DNA of 64,000 bases. Origin: Pseudomonas tensinigenes. GTDB taxonomy: Bacteria > Pseudomonadota > Gammaproteobacteria > Pseudomonadales > Pseudomonadaceae. Location of the stretch: NCBI RefSeq assembly GCF_014268445.2, contig NZ_CP077089.1, forward strand, positions 2,039,501 to 2,103,500, read 5' to 3'. Below the pieces are notes generated by a model that did not search any database, was not told the origin of the DNA, and saw only the letters and a program-made list of their open reading frames with translations. Positions 33,820 through 43,018 of this stretch are shown in pieces. Position 1 is the first letter of the stretch. The number at the start of each line of letters is the position of its first letter. The position numbers were made by a program, and so were the translations under genes.

Positions 33820-35007
33820 TTACGCCGTTGCCAATGAACCACGCTGCGAAACACTCAAAAACCGCAACAACGCCAACAGCGGAAACACACTCCCCACAAT
33901 CACGATCCACAACCAGCCGCCATGCTCATACACCGCACTGGCCACCGACGAGCCGAAGGCGCCGCCGATGAAGATGCTGGTCATGTATAGCGCGTTCAGA
34001 CGGCCACGGCTTTTCGCGTCCAGCGAATAGACTGCGCGTTGGCCGAGGACCATGTTCATCTGCACGCAGAAGTCGAGCACCACGCCGGTCACGGCCAGGC
34101 CGATGACGCTATAGGCGGGGTGAATGAACGCCGGCAGGAAGCTCAGGCTGGCGAAGATCATGGCCAGTAGCGAAGCGATCCGGGTGTGGCCGGCGTCGGC
34201 CAGGCGTCCGCTGATCGGTGCGGCGATGGCACCGATGGCGCCGACCAGGGCGAAGATCGCGATCTCGCTTTGCGACAAACCATGGTTGCGTGCCAGTTCC
34301 AGCGGCACGGCGGTCCAGAACAGGCTGAACGTGGCGAACATGCAGCCTTGGTAAAACGCCCGTTGGCGCAGTACCGGTTGCTGGCGCAGGAGTGTCCACA
34401 GCGAACCGATCAGTTGGACGTAGGTGGCGCTATGATCCGGTTGGCGCTTGGGCACGGTCAGCGCCAGCACTACGCTGATCGCTGCCATCAGCGCTGCGGC
34501 AATCATGAACATCGCCCGCCAGCCCAAATGGTCGGCCACCACGCTCGACACCGGTCGTGCCAACAGAATACCCAGCAGCAAACCCCCCATGATCCCGCCG
34601 ACGACCCGGCCACGGGATTCTTCCGGCGCCAAGTGTGCGGCCAAAGGAATCAGAATCTGCACCGACACCGAACTGAAACCGACCAACAACGAGATCAGCA
34701 AAAACACATTCGGCTGATCGGTAAATGCCGCTGCCAGCAGGCTGGCAATCGCCACCACGGTGGTGATGATCATCAATCGGCGGTTCTCCAGCAGGTCGCC
34801 CAGCGGCACCAGGAAGAACAGGCCCAGCGCATAACCGATCTGCGTCAGCGAGACGATGAAGCTGGCCATGGTGTCGGAGAGACCGATGTCCGGCGCGATC
34901 AGGCCAATGATCGGCTGTGCGTAGTAGATGTTGGCAACGATGGCGCCGCAGCAGAAGGCGAACAGCAGCACCATGCCTCGGGTCATTGCGTGAGTGGTGG
35001 TGGTCAT
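33820..35007 (-). CDS. MFS transporter, probable drug/solute exporter
   Basis: 395 residues with 12 predicted hydrophobic segments. The early motif IYYAQPIIGLIAPDIGLSD and loop GDLLENRRLMI fit the DHA-type major facilitator families that include YgaY/YnfM-like exporters. The substrate is unknown. The gene stands alone; its promoter region (35008-35250) is shared with the divergent gene at 35251. It has GC content like its neighbours. Confidence 0.88.
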   Translation of the reverse strand: MTTTTHAMTRGMVLLFAFCCGAIVANIYYAQPIIGLIAPDIGLSDTMASFIVSLTQIGYALGLFFLVPLGDLLENRRLMIITTVVAIASLLAAAFTDQPNVFLLISLLVGFSSVSVQILIPLAAHLAPEESRGRVVGGIMGGLLLGILLARPVSSVVADHLGWRAMFMIAAALMAAISVVLALTVPKRQPDHSATYVQLIGSLWTLLRQQPVLRQRAFYQGCMFATFSLFWTAVPLELARNHGLSQSEIAIFALVGAIGAIAAPISGRLADAGHTRIASLLAMIFASLSFLPAFIHPAYSVIGLAVTGVVLDFCVQMNMVLGQRAVYSLDAKSRGRLNALYMTSIFIGGAFGSSVASAVYEHGGWLWIVIVGSVFPLLALLRFLSVSQRGSLATA

Positions 35008-35250
35008 AAGGTTTCTCGATCCAGCGAAAGGGAATGCGGTGAGGCTAAGGATTAATCCGCAAAGGCAGAAGACGCCGTCGGTTGATATCAGTTATTCCGT
35101 TGCGGAATGAACGGGTGCTAGCGGCGTGTCATCCATCGGCGGACCTTGCGTCCGACCGTCGGGGGTCGATGATACATTCACTTACATCCTGTTCGATAGC
35201 GTGCTTATGTTTGCATCGGCTTGTTCAATCTTGATGACTGGAGGATTGCA

Positions 35251-35871
35251 ATGTTTCGTCAAAGGCTTCACCACATAGCAACGATTGCCCTGATCAGCCT
35301 GCTGGGCGCGATGAGCGTGCAGGCCGCTGATGCCCCCGGCATGCGCATTGGCGTGCGCGGAGAGATCACCGGGGTCAGCGCCGACACCTTGAAAGTCCAC
35401 GTTAACAGTGGCGAGAACGTGGTGATCCAGTTGACCGGCGACACCAAGGTCCGCGCGGTCACCCTGGCCAATATCGAAGACATCAAACCCGGCAGTTACA
35501 TCGGTTCGGCGGCGATGCCGCAAGAGGATGGCACGCTCAAGGCGCTGGAAGTGCATGTGTTTCCGCCGGAGCTGGCGGGTAGCGGCGACGGGCATCGGCC
35601 GTTCGATCTGGCCAAGGGCAGCAGCATGACCAATGGCAGTGTTGGCGATCTGGTGGTGAGCAACGGGCGGGTGCTGACGGTGAACTACAAGGGCGGGCAG
35701 CAGAAGATTCTGGTGCCGGAGGATGTGCCGATCGTCAATCTGCTGCCGGGGGATCGGAGTTTGCTGAAGGTTGGGGTGAAGATCGTTACGTTCGTGACGC
35801 AGAGTGCGGATGGCACGTTGACGGCGCAATCGATCTCAGCGGGTAAGGATGGGGTGACGCCACCGATGTAG
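35251..35871 (+). CDS. Secreted/periplasmic beta-rich protein, DUF5666-like
   Basis: 206 residues from ATG 35251, preceded by GGAGG. The signal peptide is hydrophobic (IATIALISLLGAMSVQA) with likely cleavage after AQA or VQA near residue 25. The mature part repeats a strand pattern: VRGEITGVSADTLKVHV and later GSVGDLVVSNGRVLTVNYK, which resembles the OB-like DUF5666 repeats. Similar Pseudomonas proteins are sometimes called metal transporter permease without support; no membrane domain exists here. Function unknown. Confidence 0.75.
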   Translation: MFRQRLHHIATIALISLLGAMSVQAADAPGMRIGVRGEITGVSADTLKVHVNSGENVVIQLTGDTKVRAVTLANIEDIKPGSYIGSAAMPQEDGTLKALEVHVFPPELAGSGDGHRPFDLAKGSSMTNGSVGDLVVSNGRVLTVNYKGGQQKILVPEDVPIVNLLPGDRSLLKVGVKIVTFVTQSADGTLTAQSISAGKDGVTPPM

Positions 35872-35874
35872 AAG

Positions 35875-36051
35875 CCCCTCACCCTAACCCTCTCCCGGAG
35901 GGAGAGGGGACTGATTGGGGGATGCTTGAGAGGTACACCGACCTGAACTTGCTGTGGTGAATCCATAATCGATAAGGTCTTTCAGGTCGATGTAACTCGC
36001 CAGACACCTCGGTCGGCCCCCTCTCCCTCTGGGAGAGGGCTGGGGTGAGGG
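35875..36051. repeat. Inverted pair of CCCTCACCC/GGGAGAGGG repeat elements
   Basis: Two elements of the form CCCTCACCC-N5-CCCTCTCCC...GGGAGAGGG (35875-35910 and, inverted, 36017-36051) flank about 100 bases of unique sequence. Each contains its own short palindrome. Similar elements occur at 43856-43970 and 57253-57512 in this window. They lie between convergent genes. Confidence 0.8.
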
Positions 36052-36063
36052 TCAAGCGGCCAC

Positions 36064-36095
36064 AAAAAAAGGCGACCACTGAGGGTCGCCTTTTT
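36064..36095 (-). terminator. Bidirectional intrinsic terminator after sbp-type gene
   Basis: GGCGACC/GGTCGCC stem (36071-36077 and 36084-36090) with an A-run on the left and a T-run on the right, so it can serve both the minus-strand sulfate-binding gene and plus-strand transcripts from 35251. Confidence 0.88.
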
Positions 36096-36111
36096 CATGT
36101 CAGCCTAAACC

Positions 36112-37110
36112 TTACTGCCCGCTATAAATCTGATCAAAAACCCCACCATCATTGAAGTGAGTCTTCTGCACCGTACGCCAGTCACCAAAGGTTTTCTCAA
36201 CCGAGAGGAAATCAACTTTCGGGAAACGGTCGGTGTACTTCGCCAACACCGCCGGATCACGCGGACGCAGGTAGTTTGCCGCCGCAATCTCCTGACCTTG
36301 CGGCGACCACAGGTACTTCAGATACTCATCTGCCGCCGCACGCGAACCTTTCTTGTCGACCACTTTATCGACCACGGAAACCGGTGGCTCCGCCTCAGCC
36401 GAAACGCTCGGATAGATCACTTCAAACTGATCACGACCAAACTCGCGGGCAATCATCTCCGCTTCGTTTTCGAAGGTCACCAGCACGTCGCCGATCTGGT
36501 TGGTCATGAACGTTGTGGTCGCTGCTCGGCCACCTGTATCGAGCACCGGCGCTTGCTTGAACAGTTTGCCGACGAAGTCTTTGGCCTTGTTCTCGTCGCC
36601 GCCATTCTTCAGCACATAACCCCACGCCGACAGGTAGGTGTAGCGACCGTTACCCGAGGTTTTCGGGTTTGGCACGATCACTTGCACGCCGTCCTTGAGC
36701 AGATCCGGCCAGTCTTTCAGGGCTTTCGGGTTGCCTTTACGGACGATGAACACCGTGGCCGAAGTGAACGGCGCGCTGTTGTTCGGCAGACGGGTGACCC
36801 AGTTCTCCGGGACCAGTTTGCCGTTGTCGGCGAGGGCGTTGATATCGGTGGCCATGTTCATGGTGATGACGTCAGCCGGCAGGCCGTCGATCACCGAACG
36901 CGCTTGCTTGCTCGAACCGCCGAATGACATCTGCACGGTGATGTTTTCGTTGTGCTCGGCTTGCCAGTGTTTCTGGAACGCAGTGTTGTAGTCCTTGTAG
37001 AAATCGCGCATCACGTCGTAGGAAACGTTAAGCAGCGTCGGGGCTGCCTGAGCGATGTTGGCCAAGGACAGGCCGGCGGCGAGAAGTGAGGCGCCAAAGA
37101 GTTTTTTCAC
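36112..37110 (-). CDS. Sulfate ABC transporter substrate-binding protein
   Basis: 332 residues with a signal peptide ending AQA near residue 23. Family motifs: LLNVSYDVMRDFYKDYNTAF, VQMSFGGSSKQARSVIDGLP, ADVITMNMATDINAL, and TSGNGRYTYLSAWGY. These fit the Sbp/CysP class of periplasmic sulfate or thiosulfate binders. The permease genes are not adjacent, so the partner is elsewhere. Gene order (ccm, then this gene, then channel and urea transporter) is like the CysP-encoding region of P. aeruginosa. A sulfate-starvation response is likely but not visible. Confidence 0.92.
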   Translation of the reverse strand: MKKLFGASLLAAGLSLANIAQAAPTLLNVSYDVMRDFYKDYNTAFQKHWQAEHNENITVQMSFGGSSKQARSVIDGLPADVITMNMATDINALADNGKLVPENWVTRLPNNSAPFTSATVFIVRKGNPKALKDWPDLLKDGVQVIVPNPKTSGNGRYTYLSAWGYVLKNGGDENKAKDFVGKLFKQAPVLDTGGRAATTTFMTNQIGDVLVTFENEAEMIAREFGRDQFEVIYPSVSAEAEPPVSVVDKVVDKKGSRAAADEYLKYLWSPQGQEIAAANYLRPRDPAVLAKYTDRFPKVDFLSVEKTFGDWRTVQKTHFNDGGVFDQIYSGQ

Positions 37111-37214
37111 TGCGCATTCCTTGTTTTATCTGTGTAGGAGCAGGGGGTGATGTTCAATTGCCACTGACTATAACGGGGCACGCATAGTCGTTTAAAGATT
37201 AAAAAGCTCTTTGC

Positions 37215-38039
37215 TTATTCCAGTTTCTTGAACAGAGCATTGCCGCATCGCGAACAGAACGCGGCGCCGTGTTCATGGCTGTTTTTCTTGCACACCGGAC
37301 AGTCGTGTTGCAGCTGTTCGCCGCGCATGGCGTTGGCCAGTTCGGCGGTGAAAATCCCCGTCGGCACGGCGATGATCGAGTAACCCGTAATCATCACCAG
37401 CGACGAAATCACCTGGCCCAGCGGGGTCTTCGGCACGATGTCGCCGAAGCCCACGGTGGTCAACGTGACGATCGCCCAATAGATGCCTTTGGGAATGCTG
37501 GTGAAGCCGTGTTCCGGGCCTTCGATCACGTACATCAAGGTGCCGAACACCGTCACCAGGGTGCACACGCTGACCAGAAACACGACGATCTTCTGCTTGC
37601 TGCCACGCAGCGCCGACATCAAGTAATTGGCTTGCTTGAGGTACGGGCTGAGCTTGAGCACACGGAAAATCCGCAACATCCGAATGATCCGGATAATCAG
37701 CAAGTACTGCGCATCGCTGTAATACAGGGCGAGGATGCCGGGCACGATTGCCAGTAAATCCACCAGCCCGTAAAAGCTGAAGGCGTAGCGCAACGGCTTC
37801 GGTGAGCAGTACAGACGCAGGATGTACTCGCCAAGAAAGATGATCGTGAAGCCCCACTCGATGTAGGCCAGCACGTTCGCATAGTTCTGGTGAATGCTGT
37901 CGATGCTGTCGAGCATCACGATCACCAGACTGGCGAGGATGATCAACAGCAGGATGCCGTCGAAGCGACGCCCGGCGCGGGTGTCGCTCTGGAAAATCAT
38001 CACGTAAAGCCGTTCGCGCCAACTGTTGCTGCTGTCCAT
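37215..38039 (-). CDS. Voltage-gated-type potassium channel protein
   Basis: 274 residues with six hydrophobic segments. S4 carries regularly spaced arginines (RIIRMLRIFRVLKLSPYLK), and the selectivity filter is TVGFGD in TLTTVGFGDIVP near residue 190. The C-terminus holds a zinc-ribbon-like CPVC...CSRC motif, unusual for simple channels and perhaps regulatory. It acts in the inner membrane. The gene is the downstream neighbour of the urea transporter gene (21-base gap, same strand). Confidence 0.9.
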   Translation of the reverse strand: MDSSNSWRERLYVMIFQSDTRAGRRFDGILLLIILASLVIVMLDSIDSIHQNYANVLAYIEWGFTIIFLGEYILRLYCSPKPLRYAFSFYGLVDLLAIVPGILALYYSDAQYLLIIRIIRMLRIFRVLKLSPYLKQANYLMSALRGSKQKIVVFLVSVCTLVTVFGTLMYVIEGPEHGFTSIPKGIYWAIVTLTTVGFGDIVPKTPLGQVISSLVMITGYSIIAVPTGIFTAELANAMRGEQLQHDCPVCKKNSHEHGAAFCSRCGNALFKKLE

Positions 38040-38060
38040 GGATAACGCCTGAATCGAAGA

Positions 38061-38975
38061 TCAGCGCAGCCTAGGTTGATTCTCCCCATGAGCGCAAGGC
38101 GCACGCTCGACGCTGGCTTTGCCAAGCATCTGGATGCCGGCGCGGATCAGCCAGCCGGCGAGGATGAACGGCGCGGTCAGGGTCGCAAGGCCAACCGCCG
38201 CAAACAACGGCGTAACCAGCAACGCGAGGACGATGCCGAGCAGCGGCAGCCACGGTTGTTGGCGTTGCGCGGAGAAGGCGAGGGCGGCGAGCACGGCGTT
38301 GTAGCTGCCCAAGCCAAACAGCGCAGCGCTGGTTTCGTGGTGCAGCAGGCTCGAACCGAGGCCGATCGCCGAGGCGAGCATTGCCCAGCAAAACGCCCGG
38401 CGATCAGCGATCAGCAAGCCAACGGCAATCAATGCGCCGGCCAGTGGATGACCAAGGAACATCACCTGGCCCAGACCGCGCAGTTCGGCGGTGAGCAGGT
38501 TCAGCGTGTTCAACTCGACATGCGCGACAGGCGCCGACGGCTCGGCGAACAGCAGCAAGACCCAGCTCATGGCCACGAACGGCGAGGTGTAGGCCGGAAT
38601 CGATCGGCTGCTGTAGACATGTTTGAGCCATTGCTGCGTGACCATCGCGCTCAAGCCGCCGGCAGCAAGAATCAGCGGCGGCAGCATCGGCGACCAGGGG
38701 AAATACAGGCTCAGCAACAGGCCGAGCAAAATGCCGTTGTAGCTGAACAACCCGGCCTGGCGATCAGCCTTGGCGTAGTTGCGCCGTTGCGCAGTGAGCA
38801 AACCGGCGACGGCACCGAGCAGCGCACCGGCGAACAGCACCGGCGCCGTCAGCAGGATCGCCAACAGGCACAGCAGGCCGCACAGCGGATGGCGCTGGAG
38901 GAATATTTGACTGAAACCGTTGAGCAAAGCCTCGGCCCAGTCGGGGCAGTGGGTGTTGAAATGATTGGCAGGCAT
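38061..38975 (-). CDS. Urea transporter (UT family)
   Basis: 304 residues with about ten hydrophobic segments in two similar halves. The half-repeat motifs QAGLFSYNGILLGLLLSL and AALFGLGSYNAVLAALAFS show the internal duplication, each with the family N-G/N-A pore pattern. It facilitates urea passage across the inner membrane. No urease gene is in the window. It precedes the channel gene by 21 bases and may share its transcript. Confidence 0.85.
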   Translation of the reverse strand: MPANHFNTHCPDWAEALLNGFSQIFLQRHPLCGLLCLLAILLTAPVLFAGALLGAVAGLLTAQRRNYAKADRQAGLFSYNGILLGLLLSLYFPWSPMLPPLILAAGGLSAMVTQQWLKHVYSSRSIPAYTSPFVAMSWVLLLFAEPSAPVAHVELNTLNLLTAELRGLGQVMFLGHPLAGALIAVGLLIADRRAFCWAMLASAIGLGSSLLHHETSAALFGLGSYNAVLAALAFSAQRQQPWLPLLGIVLALLVTPLFAAVGLATLTAPFILAGWLIRAGIQMLGKASVERAPCAHGENQPRLR

Positions 38976-39005
38976 GGCAGTTCTGAAAGTCAGGGAAACC
39001 GAGGC

Positions 39006-39110
39006 GCCTTCTTCGCCAGCAGGCTGGCTCCCACATTGAATCTTTGTTCAGTCATTGAGTTTGTGATGCACACAAATCAACTGTGGGAGCGAGCCTGCTC
39101 GCGAAGAGGC
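39006..39110. repeat. REP palindrome pair (BIME)
   Basis: A degenerate REP (39006-39034) and a good inverted copy (39082-39110) lie between the urea transporter gene and the pyruvate kinase stop. Confidence 0.85.
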
Positions 39111-39121
39111 CGGTACAAGCG

Positions 39122-40537
39122 CTAAATCAACGTTTCGATCCGCAGCGAGTTAGTCGACCCAGGCTGCCCGAACGGCACCCCCGCAGTGATCAGCAGCGTG
39201 TCGCCGCGCTCGGCCATACCCTGCGCCTGGGCGATTTCCAGCGCGGTCGAGCAAACCTCATCGACCTGACGCAGGCGATCGTTGACCACCGAATGAATGC
39301 CCCACGCCACGCTCAAACGCCGTGCGGTCTGCAGGTTCGGCGTCAGGTTGAGGATCGGCGCTTTCGGCCGTTCCCGCGCTGCACGCAAACTCGACGCACC
39401 GGATTCGCTGTAGTTGACCAGCACCGCCACCGGCAGCACGTTGCTGATACGACGAATCGCGCAGCTGATCGCATCGGAAACGGTCGCTTCAGCTTTCGGC
39501 CGGCTGACGTCGAGCTGGGTCTGATAGTCCGGACCGTTTTCCACCTGGCGAATGATCTTGCTCATCATCTGCACCGCTTCGAGCGGGTATTCACCGGACG
39601 CGGTTTCCGCCGACAGCATCACCGCATCGGCGCCTTCGGCCACGGCGTTGGCAACGTCAGTCACTTCGGCGCGGGTCGGGGCAGGGGAGAAGCGCATCGA
39701 CTCAAGCATCTGCGTCGCCACCACCACCGGTTTGCCGAGTTCGCGGCAGGTGGTGATGATGTTCTTCTGAATCTGCGGCACGCTTTCGGCCGGCACTTCG
39801 ACGCCGAGGTCGCCACGCGCCACCATGATCGCGTCGCTTAGTTCAGCGATTTCGCGCAGTTGCTCAACGGCGGAAGGCTTCTCGATTTTCGCCATCAAAA
39901 AGGCTTTGTCGCCGATCAGCGCGCGGGCTTCGACGATGTCCTGCGGGCGTTGCACAAACGACAGCGCGACCCAGTCCACACCCAGTTCCAGACCGAAGCT
40001 CAAGTCACGACGATCCTTGGCAGTCAGTGGGCTGAGGTCGAGCACTGCTTGCGGCACGTTGACGCCTTTGCGATCCGACAACTCGCCGCCGTTGAGCACG
40101 GTGGTGTCGATCGCGTCAGCGTATTTGGTGACCACACGCAGACGCAGTTTGCCGTCGTCGAGCAGTAGATCCATGCCGGCTTCCAGCGCGGCAATGATCT
40201 CCGGATGCGGCAGATTCACTCGACGCTCATCGCCCGGTGTCGCGTCCAGATCCAGGCGGAACGCCTGACCGCGATGTAACTGCACCTTGCCGTCGGCGAA
40301 CTTGCCGACGCGCAGTTTCGGTCCCTGCAAGTCCATCAGAATGCCCAGCGGGTAGTTGAGCTGGCGCTCGACTTCGCGGATCCACTGATAGCGCTTGGCG
40401 TGGTCGGCGTGATCACCGTGGCTGAAGTTCAGGCGGAAGATGTTGACCCCGGCTTCGACCAGTTCACGGATGTCTTCGATGCCATCGACAGCAGGCCCGA
40501 GGGTGGCGAGGATTTTGACCTTTTTATCAGGCGTCAT
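39122..40537 (-). CDS. pykF: Pyruvate kinase of the glyoxylate operon
   Basis: 471 residues. The N-terminal ILATLGPAVDGIEDIRELVE, active-site region ILMDLQGPKLRVG, the signature MAKIEKPSAVEQL and the later MVARGDLGVEVP are all present. It converts phosphoenolpyruvate and ADP to pyruvate and ATP. The start overlaps the ttuD stop by 4 bases. Its place at the end of gcl-hyi-glxR-ttuD matches the P. aeruginosa operon, where it finishes conversion of glycerate carbon to pyruvate. Confidence 0.96.
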   Translation of the reverse strand: MTPDKKVKILATLGPAVDGIEDIRELVEAGVNIFRLNFSHGDHADHAKRYQWIREVERQLNYPLGILMDLQGPKLRVGKFADGKVQLHRGQAFRLDLDATPGDERRVNLPHPEIIAALEAGMDLLLDDGKLRLRVVTKYADAIDTTVLNGGELSDRKGVNVPQAVLDLSPLTAKDRRDLSFGLELGVDWVALSFVQRPQDIVEARALIGDKAFLMAKIEKPSAVEQLREIAELSDAIMVARGDLGVEVPAESVPQIQKNIITTCRELGKPVVVATQMLESMRFSPAPTRAEVTDVANAVAEGADAVMLSAETASGEYPLEAVQMMSKIIRQVENGPDYQTQLDVSRPKAEATVSDAISCAIRRISNVLPVAVLVNYSESGASSLRAARERPKAPILNLTPNLQTARRLSVAWGIHSVVNDRLRQVDEVCSTALEIAQAQGMAERGDTLLITAGVPFGQPGSTNSLRIETLI

Positions 40538-41808
40538 GATTTGCAGCTCTCAAGGATCAGGATGGCGCGGAAGTCGTTGACGTTGGTGCGGGTCGGCTCG
40601 GTGACGATCAGCGCATCGAGCGCCGCGAAATAGCCGTAGCCGTTGTTGTTATCCAACTCGTCGCTGGCGCTCAGGCCAAGAGCGGCGGCGCGGGCGTAGC
40701 TGTCCGGGGTCATGATTGCGCCGGCGTTGTCTTCCGAGCCGTCGATGCCGTCGGTGTCACCGGCCAAGGCGTAAACCCCGGGCTGGCCTTTGAGGCTGTC
40801 GGTGAGGCTAAGGAGGAACTCGGCGTTGCGCCCGCCACGGCCATTGCCGCGCACGGTCACGGTGGTTTCGCCGCCGGAGAGAATCACGCACGGTGCCGCC
40901 AATGGCTGGCCGTGATGGATGATCTGGCGGGCGATACCGGCGTGGACCTTTGCCACTTCGCGCGACTCACCTTCGAGGTCGCCGAGGATCAGCGTGCTGA
41001 AACCGGCCTGACGGCATTTCACCGCCGCAGCGTCCAGTGATTGCTGAGGGCGAGCGATCAACTGGAAGTGGCTGCGCGCGAGGCTTGGATCACCGGGTTT
41101 CACGGTTTCCGACTCAGGGCTTTGCAGCCAGGTGCGTACCGAAACCGGAATCTCGATGCCGTAGCGTTTGATGATCGCCAGCGCTTCGGCGGAGGTGCTT
41201 GGATCGGCCACGGTCGGGCCGGAAGCGATGACCGTGGCGAGGTCGCCCGGTACATCGGAAATCGCGTAGGTATAAACAGTGGCAGGCCAGCAGGCCTTGC
41301 CCAGACGCCCGCCCTTGATCGCCGAGAGGTGCTTGCGCACGCAGTTCATCTCGCCGATGGTCGCGCCGGATTTGAGCAGGGCTTTGTTGATCGACTGCTT
41401 GTCAGCGAGGGTGATGCCTGCGGCCGGCAACGCCAGCAGGGCAGAGCCACCACCGGAGAGCAGGAAGATCACGCGGTCGTCTTCGGTCAGGTTGCTGACC
41501 AGTTCGAGCACGCGTTTGGCCACGGCCAGACCGGCGGCGTCCGGTACCGGATGCGCGGCTTCGACCACTTCGATTTTTTCGCACGGGGCGCCGTGACCGT
41601 AACGGGTCACAACCAGGCCAGAGACTTCACCTTGCCAACTGCGCTCGACCACTTGCGCCATCGCGGCGGCGGCTTTGCCGGCACCGATGACGATCACCCG
41701 GCCGCTACGATCGGCGGGCAAATAGGCTTCGAGGACCTGGTTCGGATGGGCCGCGTCGATGGCTGTGGCAAACAGCTCGCGCAGCAGTTGTTGCGGATCG
41801 ACCGACAT
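40534..41808 (-). CDS. ttuD: Glycerate 2-kinase / hydroxypyruvate reductase TtuD (MOFRL domain)
   Basis: 424 residues. The N-terminal Rossmann-like part has VIVIGAGKAAAAMAQVVE and the glycine-rich LLSGGGSALLALP. The C-terminal MOFRL region has SGGETTVTVRGNGRGGRNAE and GDTDGIDGSEDNAGA. Members were named hydroxypyruvate reductases but those tested are glycerate 2-kinases, which fits a position before pyruvate kinase if enolase links the two. A REP pair separates it from glxR. Confidence 0.93.
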   Translation of the reverse strand: MSVDPQQLLRELFATAIDAAHPNQVLEAYLPADRSGRVIVIGAGKAAAAMAQVVERSWQGEVSGLVVTRYGHGAPCEKIEVVEAAHPVPDAAGLAVAKRVLELVSNLTEDDRVIFLLSGGGSALLALPAAGITLADKQSINKALLKSGATIGEMNCVRKHLSAIKGGRLGKACWPATVYTYAISDVPGDLATVIASGPTVADPSTSAEALAIIKRYGIEIPVSVRTWLQSPESETVKPGDPSLARSHFQLIARPQQSLDAAAVKCRQAGFSTLILGDLEGESREVAKVHAGIARQIIHHGQPLAAPCVILSGGETTVTVRGNGRGGRNAEFLLSLTDSLKGQPGVYALAGDTDGIDGSEDNAGAIMTPDSYARAAALGLSASDELDNNNGYGYFAALDALIVTEPTRTNVNDFRAILILESCKS

Positions 41809-41856
41809 GGCGGGCTCCCGGAATTCTTGTTATTCGAAAGGGCAACTCGGAACCCT

Positions 41857-41945
41857 TGTGGGAGCGAGCCTGCTCGCGAAGGCGGTGTGTCAGCCAACAT
41901 GGATGTTGAATGTGCAACCGCTTTCGCGAGCAGGCTCGCTCCCAC
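41857..41945. repeat. REP palindrome pair inside the gcl operon
   Basis: Inverted REP copies at 41857-41884 and 41919-41945 fill the ttuD-glxR junction. Such hairpins can stabilise the upstream part of an mRNA or stop exonucleases, giving different amounts of each enzyme. Confidence 0.9.
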
Positions 41946-41962
41946 AGGGTTTTGTGCAGGCT

Positions 41963-42856
41963 TTATTTGTTATCGCGAATCGAGAAGTTGGCCATGTGTT
42001 CCAGACCTTTGATCAGCGCCGAGTGGTCCCAGTTGCTGCCACCGATCGCTGCGCAGGTGCTGAATACTTGCTGGGCGTTGGCGGTGTTCGGCAGGTTGAT
42101 GTTCAGCTCTTTGGCGCCTTGCAGGGCCAGGTTCAGGTCCTTCTGGTGCAGGCTGATGCGGAAGCCTGGATCGAAAGTGCCTTTGATCATGCGCTCGCCG
42201 TGCACTTCGAGGATCTTCGAGGAGGCGAAACCGCCCATCAGTGCTTCACGCACCTTGGCTGGATCAGCACCGTTTTTCGAAGCGAACAGCAGGGCTTCAG
42301 CGACGGCCTGAATGTTCAGCGCAACGATGATCTGGTTAGCCACTTTGGCGGTCTGACCGTCGCCGTTGCCACCGACCAAGGTGATGTTCTTGCCCATGGC
42401 CTGGAACAGCGGCAGTGCGCGTTCGAAGGCATCGGCGTCGCCACCGATCATGATACTCAGGGTCGCAGCTTTGGCGCCGACTTCACCGCCGGAAACCGGT
42501 GCGTCGAGGTACTGCGCGCCTTTCTCGTTGATCTTCGCCGCGAAGGCTTTGGTCGCAGTCGGCGAGATCGAGCTCATGTCGATAACGATCTTGCCTTTGC
42601 TCAGGCCGGCGGCAACGCCGTCGGCGCGGAACAGTACGTCGTCTACCTGCGGGGTATCCGGGACCATGACGATGATGAATTCAGCTTCCTGCGCCACTTC
42701 GCGCGGGTTGGCCAGGGCGACGGCGCCAGCGGCGACCAGGTCGGCAGGGGCGGCGTCGTGGTGCGCCGACAGGAACAGGCTGTGACCGGCTTTCTGCAGG
42801 TTCGAAGCCATTGGGTGGCCCATGATGCCGGTGCCGATAAATCCGATTTTAGCCAT
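41963..42856 (-). CDS. glxR: Tartronate semialdehyde reductase (2-hydroxy-3-oxopropionate reductase)
   Basis: 297 residues of the beta-hydroxyacid dehydrogenase family. The NAD(P)-binding start is IGFIGTGIMGHPMASNLQKA, the substrate motif DAPVSGGEVGA is near residue 120, and the catalytic Lys lies in GDGQTAKVANQII near 170. It reduces tartronate semialdehyde to D-glycerate. In the operon it uses the product of Gcl, directly or after Hyi. Confidence 0.95.
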   Translation of the reverse strand: MAKIGFIGTGIMGHPMASNLQKAGHSLFLSAHHDAAPADLVAAGAVALANPREVAQEAEFIIVMVPDTPQVDDVLFRADGVAAGLSKGKIVIDMSSISPTATKAFAAKINEKGAQYLDAPVSGGEVGAKAATLSIMIGGDADAFERALPLFQAMGKNITLVGGNGDGQTAKVANQIIVALNIQAVAEALLFASKNGADPAKVREALMGGFASSKILEVHGERMIKGTFDPGFRISLHQKDLNLALQGAKELNINLPNTANAQQVFSTCAAIGGSNWDHSALIKGLEHMANFSIRDNK

Positions 42857-42911
42857 GAGAAAATCCTCTTGTTTTTATTGCTGCTTCAAGCAAAAAGGGA
42901 GCTGCTTTTAT

Positions 42912-42999
42912 GTGGGAGCGAGCCTGCTCGCGAATGCGATATGCCAGGCGCCACTGATGGTGAATGTGCCGGCCTCTTCGCGAGCAGGCTCGCTCCCAC
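42912..42999. repeat. REP palindrome pair inside the gcl operon
   Basis: Inverted REP copies at 42912-42938 and 42971-42999 fill the glxR-hyi junction. Confidence 0.9.
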
Positions 43000-43018
43000 A
43001 GGGTTTTTGCAGTGTTCT